Part shown: one piece after another, positions 5,808 to 6,433 of the stretch
Layout of the letters: each line of letters begins with the position of its first letter
Position numbering within the stretch: position 1 is the first letter of the stretch
From: Frankiales bacterium
Lineage (GTDB): Bacteria > Actinomycetota > Actinomycetes > Mycobacteriales > SCTD01
Direction: 5' to 3'
DNA length: 6,433 nt
NCBI GenBank assembly: GCA_025965755.1
Contig: JAOPWI010000392.1
Span: 1 to 6,433 of the forward strand
Program-made: the position numbers and the translations under genes
The notes under the pieces: generated by a model
Told to the model about the DNA's origin: nothing
Databases searched by the model: none
The model's input: the letters and a program-made list of their open reading frames with translations, nothing else

Positions 5808-6433
5808 TCAGCCCTCGCCGACGAGCGGGCTGGACGCCACCTCGGTGCCGTCGGGCAGGCTCGAGATCTCGAAGTCGGCGAACACCGACGGGGCCACCCG
5901 CTGCAGCTCGCGCAGCACGGCGATGGCCAGCTCGCGGATCTCGACGTCGGCGTGCTCGCTGGCCCGCATCGCGACGAAGTGGCGCATCGCGCGGTAGTTG
6001 CCGGTCACGACGATGCGCGTCTCGGTGGCGTTGGGAAGCACCGCGCGGGCGGCCTGCCGGGCCTGCTTGCGCCGGGACGTGACGTTCTCGACGTCGGCGA
6101 ACTTCTTCTCCAGCCCCTCGAGCAGCCGCTCGTAGGACGCCAGCGCCGCGTCGCCCGCCTCCAGGAACAGCGCGTGCAGCTCCGGGTCCTCGGCGATGAC
6201 GGCCGGCTCGACCATGGCGGCGTCGCGCTCGGGCACGTACCGCTGCGAGAGCAGGCTGTAGGAGAAGTGCCGGTGACGGATCAGCTCGTGAGTGAGCGAG
6301 CGGCTCATGCCGGTCAGGTAGAAGGTCACGCTGCCGTGCTCCAGAACGGACAGGTGGCCGACCTCGAGGATGTGGCGCAGATAGCCGCTGTTGGTCGCGG
6401 TCGCCGGATTGGGCTTGCTCCAGGACTGGTAGC
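5808..6433 (-). CDS. thyX: Flavin-dependent thymidylate synthase ThyX (N-terminus cut by the window)
   Basis: The frame is open from the window edge. The first complete codon (6431-6429) starts YQSWSKPNPAT and 207 residues run to TGA at 5808-5810. The M. tuberculosis ThyX (250 residues) also has 207 residues from the matching Tyr44, so only about 43 N-terminal residues are missing. The ThyX motif RHRX7S is intact (visible residues 52-62, RHRHFSYSLLS, then QR). So are the downstream dUMP/FAD region NATETRIVVTGNYRA (134-148) and MRASEHADVEIR (155-166). ThyX makes dTMP from dUMP using methylene-tetrahydrofolate and FADH2, in place of ThyA. A shorter reading that starts at 6329 is only an internal GTG (Val of GSVTFYLTG). 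thyX next to dapA-rnj is known in mycobacteria and Streptomyces; here two extra genes lie between thyX and dapA. Confidence 0.97.
   Translation of the reverse strand, partial: YQSWSKPNPATATNSGYLRHILEVGHLSVLEHGSVTFYLTGMSRSLTHELIRHRHFSYSLLSQRYVPERDAAMVEPAVIAEDPELHALFLEAGDAALASYERLLEGLEKKFADVENVTSRRKQARQAARAVLPNATETRIVVTGNYRAMRHFVAMRASEHADVEIRELAIAVLRELQRVAPSVFADFEISSLPDGTEVASSPLVGEG

Noticed and set aside
5808..6329. thyX starting at 6329 (MTFYLTGMSRS...)
   Set aside because: The codon is an internal GTG. The frame continues upstream into conserved ThyX sequence (YQSWSKPNP, GYLRHILEVGH, VLEHGSV), so the gene extends beyond the window.

Overview
The window is about 6.4 kb of very GC-rich DNA in which every supportable gene lies on the minus strand. 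In transcription order (high to low coordinates) they are: thyX (5' end cut by the window), an SsgA/SsgB-family (SALP) cell-division gene, a PAS-PAS-GGDEF-EAL cyclic-di-GMP enzyme gene, dapA, rnj (RNase J) and the first 97 codons of ftsK. High GC, flavin-dependent ThyX, an SsgA-like protein and the thyX/dapA/rnj/ftsK neighbourhood (known in Mycobacterium and Streptomyces) point to an actinobacterium. The SsgA-like gene suggests a morphologically complex, possibly sporulating lineage. A member of the Geodermatophilaceae or a relative would fit, but this is a guess from gene content, not a demonstrated assignment.

Layout: 5808-6433 thyX (207 C-terminal residues visible); 5693-5807 a 115-nt intergenic region with a BldD-box-like pseudo-palindrome and the ssg ribosome binding site; 5276-5692 ssgA/B-like gene; 5191-5275 an 85-nt intergenic region with a better BldD-box-like site and a strong Shine-Dalgarno; 2998-5190 the c-di-GMP gene; a 9-nt gap; 2080-2988 dapA; a 36-nt gap with an RBS; 355-2043 rnj; a 61-nt gap holding a perfect 11-bp-arm inverted repeat and a possible -10 element directly before ftsK; 1-293 ftsK start.

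The outer genes are housekeeping: dTMP synthesis (ThyX), lysine/diaminopimelate synthesis for the cell wall (DapA), RNA processing (RNase J) and chromosome translocation at the septum (FtsK). The two genes between thyX and dapA look like an accessory developmental module, with one division-associated SsgA-like protein and one enzyme that could make and/or degrade c-di-GMP. In Streptomyces, c-di-GMP loads the repressor BldD, whose targets include ssg genes and GGDEF genes. Candidate BldD boxes in front of both genes therefore make a testable local feedback hypothesis. I see no mobile elements, CRISPR arrays, tRNAs or rRNAs, and no clear evidence of a wholly new system. The most notable points are the regulatory sites and the placement of the c-di-GMP gene immediately upstream of dapA.
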